Shown: positions 1 through 6,008 of the stretch, piece by piece
Layout: every line of letters begins with the position of its first letter
Numbering within the stretch: position 1 is the stretch's first letter
DNA from: an uncultured Collinsella sp.
Lineage (GTDB): Bacteria; Actinomycetota; Coriobacteriia; Coriobacteriales; Coriobacteriaceae
Direction: 5' to 3'
DNA length: 24,614 nt
NCBI GenBank assembly: GCA_902493985.1
Contig: CABURR010000032.1
Location: forward strand, 1-24,614
Notes under the pieces: model-generated
What the model saw: only the letters and a program-made list of their open reading frames with translations
The model's database searches: none
What the model was told of the DNA's origin: nothing
Made by a program: the position numbers and the translations under genes

Positions 1-116
1 CACGCGACAGAGTTAAAGCAGTTCTTGCACCCACGACGGCACCCGCTCACAAACAGAGAAGTACGAACGCCTTCCCCATCAGCAATGTCGAAATACTTAA
101 TGTTCGCGTAGTTCAT
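1..116 (-). CDS. nrdG: Anaerobic ribonucleotide reductase activating protein, N-terminal part (cut by window edge)
   Basis: Only the first 38 codons are present. They read MNYANIKYFDIADGEG, followed by a CRRGCKNC segment. That is the CX3CX2C motif of radical-SAM activases, which binds the 4Fe-4S cluster and S-adenosylmethionine. The family generates the glycyl radical on NrdD, and nrdD lies directly upstream, so the NrdG assignment is well supported despite the short fragment. The ATG at 116-114 is preceded by an AGAAAGG Shine-Dalgarno at 129-123. The base of a 90-nt inverted repeat ends at 131, immediately next to this ribosome-binding site. The gene is separated from nrdD by 430 bp, a large gap for this pair. 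Confidence 0.85.
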   Translation of the reverse strand, partial: MNYANIKYFDIADGEGVRTSLFVSGCRRGCKNCFNSVA

Positions 117-130
117 AGGCAACCTTTCTG

Positions 131-220
131 GGGGTCTGGAGTATATCATCCCGTCCTCAAACAGCTTCGCTCGCTGCGCTCGCTGCAGAACTGCGGGCGG
201 GACGATATACTCCAGACCCC
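131..220. repeat. Long inverted repeat in the nrdG leader
   Basis: The arms 131-156 and 195-220 are inverted complements over 26 bp with two mismatches, and the loop is 38 nt. In the minus-strand transcript the two mismatches become G-U or A-C pairs. The loop carries a short tandem repeat, CAGCGAGCG twice on the minus strand. The structure ends one base before the nrdG Shine-Dalgarno, so it would form a hairpin at the 5' edge of the ribosome-binding site. There is no U-tract, so it is not a standard terminator. A stabiliser, a processing site or a translational control element are all possible. Confidence 0.85.
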
Positions 221-372
221 TCGCGAGCGATGCTCGGTGAACAAAGCGAACATCGAGTATAGGGTTCGAGGTCTAATAAATACTGAGTTGCAGCTCAACC
301 GACTTCGCAAGCAAAGCGTTGTTGCAAGTCAACTCATTTCCGCTAAGAACTTCGAGGAGTGAGCAGGCCTCA
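221..372. other. Non-coding stretch between the two nrd inverted repeats
   Basis: No convincing gene is visible here; the short open frames in this area are produced by the flanking palindromes. On the minus strand there is a TATACT hexamer at 261-256 that could be the -10 of a separate nrdG promoter, but the corresponding -35 position is poor. Several weak dyads occur, such as TGAGTTG with CAACTCA, without a clear role. Confidence 0.4.
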
Positions 373-560
373 TGCTGCATCTCAGCTACGTCAACTTGGC
401 CGCCCCGTAGCGAGGCCCCGGACCTTTGCTCGATATGAGTTCCGCACGAACAGGAGGCGCCAGTGGCGCCTCCGTCGTGAGCCAGGACTGTCCGAAATAG
501 CGAGTAAAGGTCCGGGGCCTCGCTACGGGGCGGCCTGGGATGGTTATTAGAGATGCAGCA
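373..560. repeat. Three-tier inverted repeat overlapping the nrdD stop region
   Basis: The central arms 398-432 and 501-535 are 35 bp with one mismatch. Outside them, 373-383 and 550-560 are an 11-bp perfect inverted match, separated from the central arms by 14 nt on each side, so the element is a symmetrical 60-nt versus 60-nt palindrome. Inside it sits a third perfect hairpin, GGAGGCGCC (453-461) with GGCGCCTCC (465-473). The outer right arm lies in the last sense codons of nrdD, and the TAA (549-547) falls just inside it. No U-tract follows on the minus strand. Formation in RNA or as a DNA cruciform is inferred from complementarity only. Confidence 0.9.
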
Positions 561-2769
561 CGCGGTCGCGGATCTCCTCGGTTCGGCCCTGGTTCCAGAA
601 CTGGGTACCGATGTAGCCGCACGTACGACGGGCGACATTCATCTTCTCCTGGTCACGATTGCCGCAATTGGGGCACTCCCACACCAGCTTGCCGTCATCC
701 TCGACAATCTTGATTTCGCCGTCGTAACCGCACACCTGGCAATAATCGCTCTTGGTGTTGAGCTCGGCGTACATGATGTTGTCGTAGATGTACTGCATCA
801 CGCGAATGACAGCCTTGAGGTTGTCCTGCATGTTGGGAACTTCGACGTAGGAGATGGCGCCGCCCGGCGAAAGCTGCTGGAACATACCCTCGAACTTGAG
901 CTTGTCGAATGCGTCGATCTCCTCGGACACGTGGACGTGGTAGCTGTTGGTGATGTAGCCCTTGTCCGTCACGCCCGGGATGATGCCAAAACGACGCTGC
1001 AGGCACTTGGCGAACTTGTAGGTCGTCGACTCAAGCGGGGTACCGTACAGCGAGAAGTCAATATCGCTTTCGGCCTTCCACTCCGCGCACTTGTCGTTCA
1101 TGCGCTGCATGACGGCCATGGCAAAGGGCGTGCCCTCCTTCTCGGTGTGGCTGTGGCCCGTCATGTACTTGACGCACTCGTACAGGCCGGCATAACCCAG
1201 ACTAATGGTGGAGTAACCGCCCACGAGCAGCTTGTCGATCGTCTCGCCCTTCTTCAGGCGGGCGAGGGCACCGTACTGCCAAAGAATCGGTGCGGCATCC
1301 GAAAGCGTACCCATCAGACGCTCATGACGGCACAGCAGGGCGCGGTGGCATAGCTCAAGGCGCTCGTCGAAGATCTTCCAGAACTTGTCCATGTCCTGAT
1401 GCGAGCTCAGCGCGACATCGGGCAGGTTGATGGTCACAACGCCCTGGTTAAAGCGACCGTAGTACTTGGGCTTGTTCGGGTCATAGTTCAGCGCGTTGGC
1501 CACGTTGTTAAATCCGTTACCGGAGCGATCGGGCGTCAGGAAGCTGCGGCAACCCATGCAGGTATAGCAGTCGCCGTTGCCCGCGGTCTCGCCCTTCGAC
1601 AGCTTGAGCTCGCGCATCTTCTTCTCAGAGATATAGTCGGGCACCATGCGCTTGGCGGTGCACTTAGCGGCCAGCTGGGTCAGGTAGAAGTACGGGGAAT
1701 TCTCGTGAACGTTATCGTCCTCGAGTACATAGATGAGCTTGGGGAATGCCGGGGTAATCCACACGCCGGCCTCGTTCTTAACGCCCTCGTAGCGCTGGCG
1801 AAGCGTCTCCTCCACGATCATGGCAAGGTCGTGCTTCTCCTGAGGCGTACGGGCCTCGTTAAGATACATAAAGACCGTCACGAACGGCGCCTGGCCGTTC
1901 GTGGTCATAAGCGTCACGACCTGATACTGGATCGTCTGGACGCCGCGACGAATCTCGTCACGCAGACGGTCCTCAACGACCTCGCGGACCTTTTCGGGAG
2001 ATGCGGAAACGCCGAGCTCCTCGAGCTCGCGGGCGACCTCGCCGCGAATCTTTTGACGGCTCACCTCGACGAACGGGGCAAGATGGGTCAGCGAAATCGA
2101 CTGGCCGCCGTACTGGGAGGAAGCAACCTGAGCGATGATCTGCGTCGCGATGTTGCAGGCGGTCGAGAAGCTGTGCGGCTTCTCAATCAGCGTACCCGAG
2201 ATAACAGTGCCGTTCTGGAGCATGTCCTCCAGGTTCACCAGGTCGCAGTTGTGCATGTGCTGGGCAAAGTAATCCGAATCGTGGAAATGGATCAGGCCCT
2301 CATTATGGGCATCCACGATCTCTTGGGGCAGCAGCACACGCTGAGTCAGGTCCTTGGAGATCTCGCCGGCCATGTAGTCACGCTGAACGGAATTGACGGT
2401 CGGATTCTTGTTGGAGTTCTCCTGCTTGACCTCTTCGTTGTTGCACTCGATCAGCGACAGAATCTTGTCGTCGGTCGTGTTCTTCTGGCGCTTCAGGCTC
2501 TGAACATAGCGATAGATGATGTAATGGCGAGCGACCTCGTAGCAGTCGAGACGCATGATCTCGTCCTCGACCAGATCCTGAATCTCCTCGACCGACACGG
2601 TGTGGCCCGCGTTCTCGCATGCCTCGGCGACGTTTTGTGCCGCGTAAACCACCTGGCGGTCGGTAAGACGAGAACTCTCCTCGACCTCCAAGTTTGCGGC
2701 GCGGATGGCATTGACGATCTTATCGATGTCAAAGACAACCTCGGTGCCGCTGCGCTTGATGATCTTCAT
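547..2769 (-). CDS. nrdD: Anaerobic (class III) ribonucleoside-triphosphate reductase
   Basis: This 740-aa enzyme reduces ribonucleoside triphosphates to deoxy forms under anaerobiosis. An ATP-cone allosteric domain occupies roughly residues 1-95. The catalytic barrel follows, with the cysteine-rich segment DCYTCMGCRSF. Near the C-terminus are two zinc-binding cysteine pairs, CQVCG and CPNCG, and the glycyl-radical motif RTCGYIG; the radical glycine is about residue 718. I chose the ATG at 2769 because an AAAGAGG Shine-Dalgarno lies 7 nt upstream. A start 10 codons earlier would add an unrelated basic tail. The leader is long, about 300 nt from the best promoter candidate. The stop region forms one arm of a palindrome. 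The nrdG activase lies downstream. Confidence 0.97.
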   Translation of the reverse strand: MKIIKRSGTEVVFDIDKIVNAIRAANLEVEESSRLTDRQVVYAAQNVAEACENAGHTVSVEEIQDLVEDEIMRLDCYEVARHYIIYRYVQSLKRQKNTTDDKILSLIECNNEEVKQENSNKNPTVNSVQRDYMAGEISKDLTQRVLLPQEIVDAHNEGLIHFHDSDYFAQHMHNCDLVNLEDMLQNGTVISGTLIEKPHSFSTACNIATQIIAQVASSQYGGQSISLTHLAPFVEVSRQKIRGEVARELEELGVSASPEKVREVVEDRLRDEIRRGVQTIQYQVVTLMTTNGQAPFVTVFMYLNEARTPQEKHDLAMIVEETLRQRYEGVKNEAGVWITPAFPKLIYVLEDDNVHENSPYFYLTQLAAKCTAKRMVPDYISEKKMRELKLSKGETAGNGDCYTCMGCRSFLTPDRSGNGFNNVANALNYDPNKPKYYGRFNQGVVTINLPDVALSSHQDMDKFWKIFDERLELCHRALLCRHERLMGTLSDAAPILWQYGALARLKKGETIDKLLVGGYSTISLGYAGLYECVKYMTGHSHTEKEGTPFAMAVMQRMNDKCAEWKAESDIDFSLYGTPLESTTYKFAKCLQRRFGIIPGVTDKGYITNSYHVHVSEEIDAFDKLKFEGMFQQLSPGGAISYVEVPNMQDNLKAVIRVMQYIYDNIMYAELNTKSDYCQVCGYDGEIKIVEDDGKLVWECPNCGNRDQEKMNVARRTCGYIGTQFWNQGRTEEIRDRVLHL

Positions 2770-3026
2770 CCTCTTGCCTCTTTCGCGTCGTAGCCTCATT
2801 GCGCTTCAGAGCCAAACGATACCCGGCAGGGCTTGCCCCTGTCTTGCGGCGCCGTCGCGCAATCTGTGTTCTCGATAAACCATAAGTCCTCATGCGGACA
2901 ATCCTCGCGGCCGATCAGGCGGCTCAAAGGCGTGTCCAAATGGGACGAATAAGGTCTTCGTTCTCTGTCCGCCATCTATCATACGACAAAGACGCATCTA
3001 TATCCTGTATTCTTTTTTTAGTTCAA

Positions 3027-3042
3027 ACACAACATATAGTGT
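3027..3042 (-). promoter_or_regulatory. NrdR-box-like operator upstream of nrdD
   Basis: The 16-mer ACACAACATATAGTGT differs from the known NrdR-box consensus (acaCwAtATaTwGtgt) at one position. NrdR is the ATP-cone repressor of ribonucleotide reductase genes, and nrdD is the downstream gene. A weak promoter (TTGCTT at 3060-3055, 16-nt spacer, TATATG at 3038-3033) overlaps the box. NrdR boxes usually occur in pairs about three helical turns apart; I did not find a convincing second copy. Confidence 0.65.
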
Positions 3043-3079
3043 TTCAGCAGGTCAAAGCAATTGGTCATTTTGCAGACGC

Positions 3080-3121
3080 ATTATAAATGAGGGATATTTG
3101 ACAAGTCGGTAAAACGTTACC
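3080..3121 (-). promoter_or_regulatory. Candidate nrdD promoter with an upstream 5-4-5 dyad
   Basis: A perfect -10 hexamer TATAAT lies at 3085-3080 on the minus strand, but no good -35 matches it (GACTTG or CGACTT). Just upstream at 3108-3121 is the dyad GGTAA-N4-TTACC. If transcription starts 7 nt after the -10, the dyad centre falls at -41.5, the position used by class II activators of the CRP/FNR family. The half-site is not the classical FNR sequence, so the regulator is unknown. Confidence 0.45.
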
Positions 3122-3143
3122 AACACGGCTACCTGCATGGCAG

Positions 3144-3281
3144 TTATAAAACGCCCTTAGTCAAGCCGCTGACAAATCCTACCAAAACCAAGCCGCTCAC
3201 GCCAAAATAATCCAAAAGATTGCGCTTGACCAACATGTTGCGGTCACGCTCGGTCAGGACGTATGCAATCAGCCAGTGCCC
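3144..3281 (-). pseudogene. Possible gene remnant or small membrane protein frame
   Basis: A 45-codon open frame with codon use like its neighbours reads GHWLIAYVLTERDRN and then a hydrophobic stretch, YFGVSGLVLVGFVSG, that could span a membrane. It begins directly after an in-frame TAG, and the frame before the TAG reads DDLRIP, so it may be the degraded end of a longer gene. An internal ATG at 3236 would give a 30-aa peptide, with only a weak ribosome-binding site. I do not recognise the family. It may also be chance. Confidence 0.3.
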
Positions 3282-3346
3282 CTACGGGATGCGAAGATCA
3301 TCGCACGCGGATCTTGAGTTCAATATCTGGTGCCACATTTGGCGAC

Positions 3347-3383
3347 CAAAACAAAACAGCCCAGAGACATAGTCTCTGAGCTG
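3347..3383 (-). terminator. Intrinsic terminator after tRNA-Val
   Basis: On the minus strand a 12-bp stem with one imperfect pair (3383-3372 with 3368-3357) and a 3-nt loop is followed by TTTTGTTTT. It begins 9 nt after the CCA end of tRNA-Val and closes the tRNA-Gly/tRNA-Val unit. Confidence 0.85.
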
Positions 3384-3391
3384 CGAACATT

Positions 3392-3466
3392 TGGTGGGCG
3401 TTAGAAGATTTGAACTTCTGACCTCTTCCGTGTCAGGGAAGCGCTCTCCCCCTGAGCTAAACGCCC
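3392..3466 (-). tRNA. tRNA-Val (GAC)
   Basis: The minus strand folds as a complete cloverleaf with acceptor GGGCGTT/AACGCCC, D-arm TAGCTCAGGGGGAGAGC, anticodon loop CTGACAC (anticodon GAC) and T-arm GTTCAAATC. The CCA end is encoded. It lies 3 nt downstream of tRNA-Gly and is probably cotranscribed with it. Confidence 0.95.
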
Positions 3467-3469
3467 AAA

Positions 3470-3545
3470 TGGAGCGGACAACGGGGCTCGAACCCGCGAC
3501 CCCAACCTTGGCAAGGTTGTGCTCTACCAACTGAGCCATGTCCGC
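3470..3545 (-). tRNA. tRNA-Gly (GCC), copy 1
   Basis: The acceptor is GCGGACA/TGTCCGC, the anticodon loop TTGCCAA (anticodon GCC), the T-arm GGGTTCGAGCCC, and CCA is encoded. The sequence is identical to the copies at 5599-5674 and 5825-5900. Translating this gene gives the well-known spurious peptide beginning MAQLVEHNLAKVG. Confidence 0.97.
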
Positions 3546-3557
3546 TTACGAGGATTA

Positions 3558-3607
3558 ATCTTACGTGATGCCCGCATCCTATGCAAGAACTTTTTTTGAA
3601 AAGTTTT
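3558..3607 (-). promoter_or_regulatory. Stable-RNA promoter for the tRNA-Gly/tRNA-Val unit
   Basis: The -35 is TTGCAT (3586-3581), the spacer 17 nt and the -10 TAAGAT (3563-3558), giving a start a few bases before tRNA-Gly. Upstream lies an A/T block, TTTTCAAAAAAAGTTC, that recurs at the other two tRNA promoters in this window and resembles an UP element. Confidence 0.8.
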
Positions 3608-3686
3608 GCGACGCCCTCGTGAACCTCGCGAAGACATCAGCCGCCACGGAGGGTGCAGGCAAACTCAAACTCGCCGCAAGAGGTCT

Positions 3687-5420
3687 TTACATCTCACCGA
3701 GCATGATCCAGGCAGAGCTGTCCTGCGCGAGCCTGCCGTCTGCAAGCGGTGATGAGGTGAGCAGGACCCTGCCCGCCGGCAGCTCCACGGGTGCTGCACC
3801 GAAGTTCGTCACACACGCCCATCCGTTGTCGCGGCGATAGGCGATGACGCCGCCCTCAGCGCCCTCGGCACCATCCGCAAGGCCGGTGCGCCCGTCAAGA
3901 TCGAGCCACGCAAGATCGTTGGCGCACCTGCGCAGCTTGCGCCGCAGCCAGAGGGCGTCACGATAGAGCGCAAGCATCGATGTCGGGTCCACTTCTTCCC
4001 TATCGGCAGCATAATCGGAAAACCATGCAGGCTGCGGCAGATGGGGCGCCGCATCGGCGTCGGCCGGTGAAAACCCAAACGATCCGCCCTGTGCGGGATC
4101 GTCCGCTGCCACCCACGGCAGGGGCACACGGCAGCCGTCGCGCCCCTTCTCGCGCTTCGGTCCGTGCGTATTGGTCGCAGTGGGATCTTCGAGTGCAGCC
4201 CACGGAATGTCAGCCACCTCAAAAAGGCCGAGTTCCTCACCCTGATACACGTATGCCGAGCCCGGAAGCGCCAGCTCAAGCAAAAGGGCCGCCCGCGCGC
4301 GGCGCTCGCCGAGTTCACGGTCCTCGTCATAAGACGACCCGTCGCGTAAGAGCCAGTCGAGCGCAATCTGATGGTAGCGCGTCGCCTTGATTTGCGGCAG
4401 GGCATAGCGTGTCGCCACGCGCGGCACGTCATGGTTGGAGAGTACCCAGGTCGAGGCGGAATCGGATTCGATGGCCGCCTTCAAGCCCTCCTCGATTGCA
4501 GCGTGCATGTCATCATAGGTCCAAATGGCCTTGGCGAACTCAAAGTTGAATGTCTGGCCAAGCTCGTTGGGACGCGCGTAGAGATACTGGCGCTCGGGCA
4601 GCACCCACGCCTCGGCAACGGCGCTGCGCGGCGGATTATAGCGGTCGAACACGCGGCGCCACTCGCGATAGATCTCGTGGACCTCGTTGCGGTCCCACAG
4701 CGGATGAGTGCCGTCGTCAACCATGTCATCGCCCTCGGCGAGATGCCACCGGTCGAGGTCATCGCGGTCGAGATCCTTGGCAAGACCGTGCGCCACATCA
4801 ATGCGAAAGCCATCGACGCCTCGATCGCTCCAAAATGTCAGGACGTCGCAAAAGAACGTGTGAACCTCGGGGCATGACCAGTCAAAGTCCGGCTGCTCGG
4901 GCGTAAACATGTGCAGATACCACTGACCGTCCGCAACACGCGTCCATGCGGGGCCGCCAAAGTTGGCATTCCAATTGGTGGGAGGCAGCTCGCCATGTTC
5001 GCCGCGACCATCGCGAAAGATATAATGGGCGCGCTCGGACGATCCGGGGTCGGCGGCAAGAGCGGCTTTGAACCAGGGGTGCTGGTTGGATGAATGGTTA
5101 GGCACGATGTCGACGATGACCTTGATGCCGCGCGCGTGAGCCGCAGCGATCATGTCATCGAAGTCGTCAAGCGAGCCGAGACGTGGGTCGACATCACAGT
5201 AGTCCGCCACATCATAGCCACCATCGACAAGAGGCGATGGGTAAAACGGGCTCAGCCAGATGGCCTCGATACCCAGCCGCTCAAGATAGTCCATCTGCTG
5301 GGTAATGCCCGCAATATCGCCCAGACCCGAACCAGTCGAATCCTTAAACGAGCGTGGATAGATCTGATAGATCGCGGCGTCGGACATCCATGAGCGCGAA
5401 GAAGACTTTTCTGTAGCCAT
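3687..5420 (-). CDS. GH13 alpha-glucosidase / oligo-1,6-glucosidase-like enzyme
   Basis: This 577-aa cytoplasmic glycoside hydrolase (no signal peptide) probably splits alpha-linked glucose from short malto- or isomalto-oligosaccharides. All four GH13 conserved regions are present: DIVPNHSS (about 104-111), GFRIDVAHG with nucleophile D208, AVAEAWV with acid/base E270, and SNHDVPR with D331. The C-terminal part carries a beta domain. The open frame runs further upstream, through a tRNA-Gly, but the ATG at 5420 has a GGGAGG Shine-Dalgarno 8 nt away and starts the family fold (SDAAIYQIYPRSF), so the upstream part is rejected. The gene stands alone between tRNA genes. No clear promoter was found in the 140 nt upstream. 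Exact substrate is not decidable from sequence. Confidence 0.92.
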   Translation of the reverse strand: MATEKSSSRSWMSDAAIYQIYPRSFKDSTGSGLGDIAGITQQMDYLERLGIEAIWLSPFYPSPLVDGGYDVADYCDVDPRLGSLDDFDDMIAAAHARGIKVIVDIVPNHSSNQHPWFKAALAADPGSSERAHYIFRDGRGEHGELPPTNWNANFGGPAWTRVADGQWYLHMFTPEQPDFDWSCPEVHTFFCDVLTFWSDRGVDGFRIDVAHGLAKDLDRDDLDRWHLAEGDDMVDDGTHPLWDRNEVHEIYREWRRVFDRYNPPRSAVAEAWVLPERQYLYARPNELGQTFNFEFAKAIWTYDDMHAAIEEGLKAAIESDSASTWVLSNHDVPRVATRYALPQIKATRYHQIALDWLLRDGSSYDEDRELGERRARAALLLELALPGSAYVYQGEELGLFEVADIPWAALEDPTATNTHGPKREKGRDGCRVPLPWVAADDPAQGGSFGFSPADADAAPHLPQPAWFSDYAADREEVDPTSMLALYRDALWLRRKLRRCANDLAWLDLDGRTGLADGAEGAEGGVIAYRRDNGWACVTNFGAAPVELPAGRVLLTSSPLADGRLAQDSSAWIMLGEM

Positions 5421-5559
5421 GGGGCGCACCTCCCTTGCAACGAGGTTATGCGAGATGCCCACGATGATACGCCCAAAGCGGACATTCGCGGCAAACAACG
5501 CCACAGCCACGACCCAAAACGCTCGCTCCCTCTCGGGTTCGAGCCCATGCGATGGGTAC

Positions 5560-5592
5560 GAAAAAGCCCGGCTACCGTAGTAGTCGGGCTGC
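5560..5592 (-). terminator. Intrinsic terminator after tRNA-Gly copy 2
   Basis: On the minus strand an 11-bp stem with one mismatch (5590-5580 with 5575-5565) and loop TACG is followed by TTTTTC. It lies 9 nt after the tRNA and 140 nt before the GH13 start. Confidence 0.85.
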
Positions 5593-5598
5593 TGCGTT

Positions 5599-5674
5599 TG
5601 GAGCGGACAACGGGGCTCGAACCCGCGACCCCAACCTTGGCAAGGTTGTGCTCTACCAACTGAGCCATGTCCGC
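5599..5674 (-). tRNA. tRNA-Gly (GCC), copy 2
   Basis: This is a complete cloverleaf identical over 76 nt to copies 1 and 3, with anticodon GCC and encoded CCA. It has no promoter of its own: the 42 nt upstream are taken up by the terminator-like hairpin of tRNA-Cys, so it relies on read-through from 5941. Confidence 0.97.
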
Positions 5675-5680
5675 ATATGT

Positions 5681-5706
5681 AAAACAAAACGGGCGCCGGA
5701 GCGCCC
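5681..5706 (-). terminator. Terminator-like hairpin between tRNA-Cys and tRNA-Gly
   Basis: On the minus strand GGGCGC, loop TCCG and GCGCCC are followed by GTTTTGTTTT. It sits between two tRNA genes of the same array, so it can only be partly terminating, or it serves as a processing signal. Confidence 0.8.
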
Positions 5707-5716
5707 GGATGTTGCC

Positions 5717-5790
5717 TGGAGGCGAAGCCCGGATTCGAACCGGGGGTAAAGGCTTTGCAGGCCTCTGCCTTACCACTTGGCCACTTCGCC
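5717..5790 (-). tRNA. tRNA-Cys (GCA)
   Basis: The cloverleaf has acceptor GGCGAAG, anticodon loop TGCAAAG (anticodon GCA), T-arm GGTTCGAATCC and encoded CCA, in 74 nt. Its 5' end directly abuts the U-tract of the preceding hairpin, leaving no room for a private promoter. Confidence 0.96.
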
Positions 5791-5816
5791 GAAAAAGGAC
5801 CGCCTAAACGGTCCGG
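5791..5816 (-). terminator. Terminator-like hairpin between tRNA-Gly copy 3 and tRNA-Cys
   Basis: On the minus strand GGACCG, loop TTTAGG and CGGTCC are followed by TTTTTC. The U-tract ends at the first base of tRNA-Cys. Confidence 0.8.
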
Positions 5817-5824
5817 AAATGCAA

Positions 5825-5900
5825 TGGAGCGGACAACGGGGCTCGAACCCGCGACCCCAACCTTGGCAAGGTTGTGCTCTACCAACTGAGCCATGTCCGC
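5825..5900 (-). tRNA. tRNA-Gly (GCC), copy 3
   Basis: This is identical to copies 1 and 2 and is the first gene of the Gly-Cys-Gly array. The promoter lies at 5941-5913. Confidence 0.97.
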
Positions 5901-5912
5901 TTGCGGGTTATT

Positions 5913-5960
5913 AATTTACGCGAGTTGTCCAAAAGACGCAAGTACTTTTTTCAAAAAACT
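5913..5960 (-). promoter_or_regulatory. Stable-RNA promoter for the Gly-Cys-Gly tRNA array
   Basis: The -35 is TTGCGT (5941-5936), the spacer 17 nt and the -10 TAAATT (5918-5913), with a start about 6 nt before tRNA-Gly. The upstream block AAGTTTTTTGAAAAAAGTAC matches the blocks at the other two tRNA promoters. Confidence 0.8.
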
Positions 5961-5980
5961 TGTCTGCCGCATGTTCTTAG

Positions 5981-6008
5981 TAGCCAAACGCGCTAAAGCG
6001 ATTGGCTA
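5981..6008 (-). terminator. Weak terminator-like hairpin at the end of the STAS-HATPase gene
   Basis: The minus strand has TAGCCAATCGC, a short loop, then GCGTTTGGCTA, an imperfect dyad that includes the TAG stop codon at 6008-6006. No U-tract follows directly. It may end or protect the two-gene signalling transcript. Confidence 0.35.

Noticed and set aside
131..560. The two nrd palindromes as copies of one mobile element
   Set aside because: The arms share no sequence with each other or with the repeats at 9470 and 9775, and no target-site duplication or transposase is visible.
273..638. Short open frames over the 373-560 palindrome
   Set aside because: Both strands give the same GRPVARPRTF peptide because of the inverted repeat; no ribosome-binding site or family supports a gene.
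1399..2793. 464-aa plus-strand open frame opposite nrdD, and similar long plus-strand frames at 9861-11030, 11030-12172, 14214-15881, 16531-18264, 18832-20157 and 20085-21296
   Set aside because: They are antisense shadows caused by strong third-position GC bias of the minus-strand genes; their sequences are Val/Leu/Gly-rich without recognisable domains.
2992..3007. Second NrdR box about three turns from the first
   Set aside because: The sequence ACGCATCTATATCCTG matches the consensus too poorly.
3282..3539. 85-aa open frame beginning MAQLVEHNLAKVG
   Set aside because: It is a translation of the tRNA-Gly and tRNA-Val genes, a well-known spurious product; the cloverleafs are complete.
5535..5555. 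GGGTTCGAGCCC, resembling a tRNA T-arm, upstream of the GH13 gene
   Set aside because: No acceptor, D-arm or anticodon arm surrounds it on either strand; at most it is a remnant.
5421..5894. Extra 158 codons in front of the GH13 gene
   Set aside because: This part reads through tRNA-Gly and tRNA-Cys and repeats the MAQLVEHNLAKVG artefact. The ATG at 5420 has a strong ribosome-binding site and starts the family fold.
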